Below the pieces are notes generated by a model. That model worked only from the letters and a program-made list of their open reading frames with translations, was not told where the DNA came from and searched no databases. Below are positions 6,000-7,796 of a DNA stretch of 7,796 bases, piece by piece. A program made the position numbers and the translations under genes. This DNA is from an uncultured Actinomycetes bacterium (lineage in GTDB: Bacteria; Actinomycetota; Actinomycetes; Nanopelagicales; Nanopelagicaceae), in NCBI GenBank assembly GCA_903939005.1, contig CAJAFH010000057.1, forward strand, positions 1 through 7,796. The letters run 5' to 3'. How positions within the stretch are numbered: the first letter of the stretch is position 1; every line of letters starts with the position of its first letter.

Positions 6000-6377
6000 A
6001 TGAGAACAGTTAAAAAGAAAAGTCTAAATCTAAGTACCGGCGCAGCTGGCGAAGAAATTGCGGCGCAATATCTGCTTAATCGTGGCGATGAAATACTGGC
6101 TCGCAATTGGCGAATCCGCGAAGGCGAACTAGACCTAGTTACCTTAGATCGCAGCGGGCTAATTCATATGATCGAAGTGAAGACCCGGTCTTCGTCAGCA
6201 TTTGGTCACCCGCTCGAAGCTATTGATAGCGCCAAAGCGCACCGGATTCAGCGATTGGCGCTGGCTTGGTTAGCTACCAACGGGGCGCTTGGGTGCGATT
6301 ATCAAATCGATGCAATCGCAGTTCTGATTGCAAGCGATGGTTCGCACACTATTGAATTGCGCGCAAACGTTCTATGA
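6000..6377 (+). CDS. yraN: UPF0102 (YraN-type) nuclease-fold protein
   Basis: A 125-residue UPF0102 protein of the restriction-endonuclease-like superfamily, conserved in bacteria; its cellular role is not settled. Visible family segments are GAAGEEIAAQYLLNRG (14-29), ILARNWRIREGELDLV (32-47) and MIEVKTRSSSAFGHPLEAI (57-75), with QIDAIAV (102-108) closer to the end. The likely catalytic constellation is E18/E19, D45 and E59-x-K61, the classic D...ExK pattern of this fold. This is a structural inference and not evidence of nuclease activity here. The ATG is the first start matching the family's length; the N-terminus is Lys-rich (MRTVKKK). It lies upstream of yifB by 13 bases, the usual yraN-yifB(-dprA) neighbourhood linked with DNA uptake and processing genes. 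Confidence 0.9.
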   Translation: MRTVKKKSLNLSTGAAGEEIAAQYLLNRGDEILARNWRIREGELDLVTLDRSGLIHMIEVKTRSSSAFGHPLEAIDSAKAHRIQRLALAWLATNGALGCDYQIDAIAVLIASDGSHTIELRANVL

Positions 6378-6390
6378 CGCTGGTTACCCA

Positions 6391-7796
6391 ATGACACTTG
6401 GAATGACATTCGGGGTTGGCTTGCAAGGTTTAGCTGGAAACTTAGTCACGGTCGAAGTTGATATCGCCGACGGGTTACCGGCCTACACCTTGTTGGGTCT
6501 GCCAGATGCGGCACTTTCGGAATCACGTGATCGAGTTAGATCGGCGCTAACCAATAGCAATGAACTTTGGCCTAATCGCAAAGTTACGGTTTCGCTTTCA
6601 CCTGCCTGGTTGCCAAAGAGCGGGCCAAGTTTTGATTTAGCAATTGCAGTCGCGTTGCTAATTGCCAATCAAACTTTGCCAAATTGCGAAGACACGGTTT
6701 TCTTAGGTGAACTTTCACTCGATGGGAAAGTGCGCAGTGTGCGTGGGGCGCTTCCGGCACTGTTAGCAGCGGCAAAAGCTGGCATTACACGTGCAGTTGT
6801 TCCAGCTGCAAATTTGGCTGAAGCAAAGTTGATGGTCGATCTAGAGATAATTCCGATGCAAACTTTGGCCGAAGTTCTACGCTGGTTACGAACCGGCGAG
6901 CGAGCTGAAGCCGAACCACTTGATCTGCAATGCGAAAGCGATGAAGGCTTATTGGATTTTGCTGATGTAGCAGGTCAACCGCGCGCACGTTTAGCTGCCG
7001 AGATTGCCGCAACTGGGGGACATCATTTACTTTTAATTGGGCCACCTGGGGCTGGAAAAACCATGATCGCCCAACGTTTACCAACGATCTTGCCTAAGTT
7101 ATCTATTGCTCAAGCTCTCGAAGTTACCGCCGTACATTCAATTGCCGGCACCTTAGGAAATCGCGCACCGCAATCATTGCTCGCTCCATTCGTTGCACCG
7201 CATCACACAACAACTCGAGTTGCGATGGTCGGCGGTGGCGCGCATGTAATCAGGCCTGGCGCTTCATCCCTCGCCCATAACGGCGTGCTCTTTATTGATG
7301 AGGCACCCGAATGTGGGGCAGGCATTTTGGATTCATTGCGGCAACCTTTGGAATCCGGTGAAATCACGATAGCTCGCAGTATCGGCAATCTAACTTTTCC
7401 GGCGCAGTTCTTACTTGTTCTAGCGGCAAATCCTTGCCCGTGCGGAAAGTTCTCTGGTCGTGGGCGTAACTGCACTTGTACCTCACAACAAGTGCGACGT
7501 TACTTAGGAAAATTATCTGGGCCGTTACTTGATCGCATTGATCTGCGAGTCATTGTTGATCCAGTAAGCCGCATCGAGATGGCACAAAATGAATTAGGCG
7601 AATCCAGCGTAGTTATACGAGATCGAGTGATTGCAGCTCGAGATATCGCAGCAAAGCGCTTTGCCAATGAGAGCTGGAAACTAAATAGTCAGATTCCGGC
7701 GCGTGCACTACGTACGACTTACCAACCAGAGAGAGCGGCTATGAACTTCTTGCATGATGAACTTGATCGCGAAACTATTACGGCGCGTGGTTTGCA
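6391..7796 (+). CDS. yifB: YifB/ComM-family Mg-chelatase-like AAA+ ATPase (3' end off the window)
   Basis: The first 468 codons of a YifB/ComM protein; the family is about 500-510 residues, so only the C-terminal tip is missing. ComM is a hexameric helicase aiding branch migration during integration of transforming DNA. The N-terminal ChlI/Lon-protease-like domain (about 10-150) contains DGLPAYTLLGLPDAAL and LPKSGPSFDLAIAVALL. S80 corresponds to the Lon serine but the Lon lysine position appears to be Leu (L121), so proteolysis is unlikely. The AAA+ module has Walker A GPPGAGKT (217-224) and Walker B VLFIDE with D303/E304. Next come ANPCPCG (345-352) and NCTC (C361, C363), a possible Cys4 metal site, then LLDRIDLRV. 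The frame is intact throughout. The start at 6391 (MTLGMTFGVGLQG) aligns with actinobacterial MALGRTWSVALTG-type starts; an in-frame ATG at 6403 is the alternative. No Shine-Dalgarno. Confidence 0.93.
   Translation, partial: MTLGMTFGVGLQGLAGNLVTVEVDIADGLPAYTLLGLPDAALSESRDRVRSALTNSNELWPNRKVTVSLSPAWLPKSGPSFDLAIAVALLIANQTLPNCEDTVFLGELSLDGKVRSVRGALPALLAAAKAGITRAVVPAANLAEAKLMVDLEIIPMQTLAEVLRWLRTGERAEAEPLDLQCESDEGLLDFADVAGQPRARLAAEIAATGGHHLLLIGPPGAGKTMIAQRLPTILPKLSIAQALEVTAVHSIAGTLGNRAPQSLLAPFVAPHHTTTRVAMVGGGAHVIRPGASSLAHNGVLFIDEAPECGAGILDSLRQPLESGEITIARSIGNLTFPAQFLLVLAANPCPCGKFSGRGRNCTCTSQQVRRYLGKLSGPLLDRIDLRVIVDPVSRIEMAQNELGESSVVIRDRVIAARDIAAKRFANESWKLNSQIPARALRTTYQPERAAMNFLHDELDRETITARGL

Noticed and set aside
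6374..6377. ATGA overlap at the yraN stop as the yifB start
   Set aside because: That ATG is not in the YifB frame; the in-frame starts are 6391 and 6403.
6483..7475. Several minus-strand frames in the right third
   Set aside because: All lie antisense to the continuous YifB frame, whose Walker motifs and codons read cleanly to the window end.
1..7796. Phage, toxin-antitoxin, CRISPR, insertion sequence or novel defence system
   Set aside because: Every sizeable frame is explained by a housekeeping family, and no transposase, integrase, spaced repeats or terminal inverted repeats were seen.

Overview
This window reads as a chromosomal housekeeping segment of an actinobacterium with unusually moderate base composition; by eye most genes are near or below 50% G+C. 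The phylum call rests on three things. One is a SepH-type (DUF3071) cell-division protein, known only from Actinobacteria. The second is the gene order rplS-lepB-rnhB-yraN-yifB, which is the usual actinobacterial order. The third is actinobacterial-style protein signatures, such as the GDHRGASADSR box in the signal peptidase. Short intergenic gaps, few Shine-Dalgarno sequences and low G+C fit a streamlined planktonic lineage such as the freshwater Nanopelagicales (acI). That finer placement is inference. No mobile element, CRISPR array, tRNA or rRNA was seen, and no stretch over 300 bases lacks a gene.

Left part (1-1233, minus strand): a pseudouridine breakdown operon. psuG (pseudouridine-5'-phosphate glycosidase) is followed 15 bases later by a PfkB-family kinase, presumably pseudouridine kinase, which runs off the left edge. 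Together they would phosphorylate pseudouridine and split it to uracil and ribose-5-phosphate.

Middle (1250-3956): an alkaline-phosphatase/nucleotide-pyrophosphatase superfamily hydrolase on the plus strand starts only 16 bases from psuG. It ends tail to tail with sepH (minus), sharing the four bases TTAA as both stop codons. Divergent from sepH is an inositol-monophosphatase-family gene (plus).

Right part (3957-7796, plus strand): a 117-base leader region, then rplS (ribosomal protein L19 with an unusual repetitive acidic tail), lepB (signal peptidase I), rnhB (RNase HII), yraN (UPF0102, nuclease-like fold) and yifB/comM (AAA+ ATPase, cut by the right edge). It probably forms one main operon with extra internal starts.

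An unadvertised pattern concerns starts. Of ten start codons, only rplS has a well-spaced Shine-Dalgarno. At psuG, the hydrolase and the IMPase-family gene, a TANNNT -10 hexamer sits exactly six bases before the ATG, as expected for leaderless mRNAs. At the psuG/hydrolase divide the two opposed -10 boxes overlap. The most unusual protein feature is the L19 tail with two 15-residue tandem repeats. I saw no convincing new multi-gene system.
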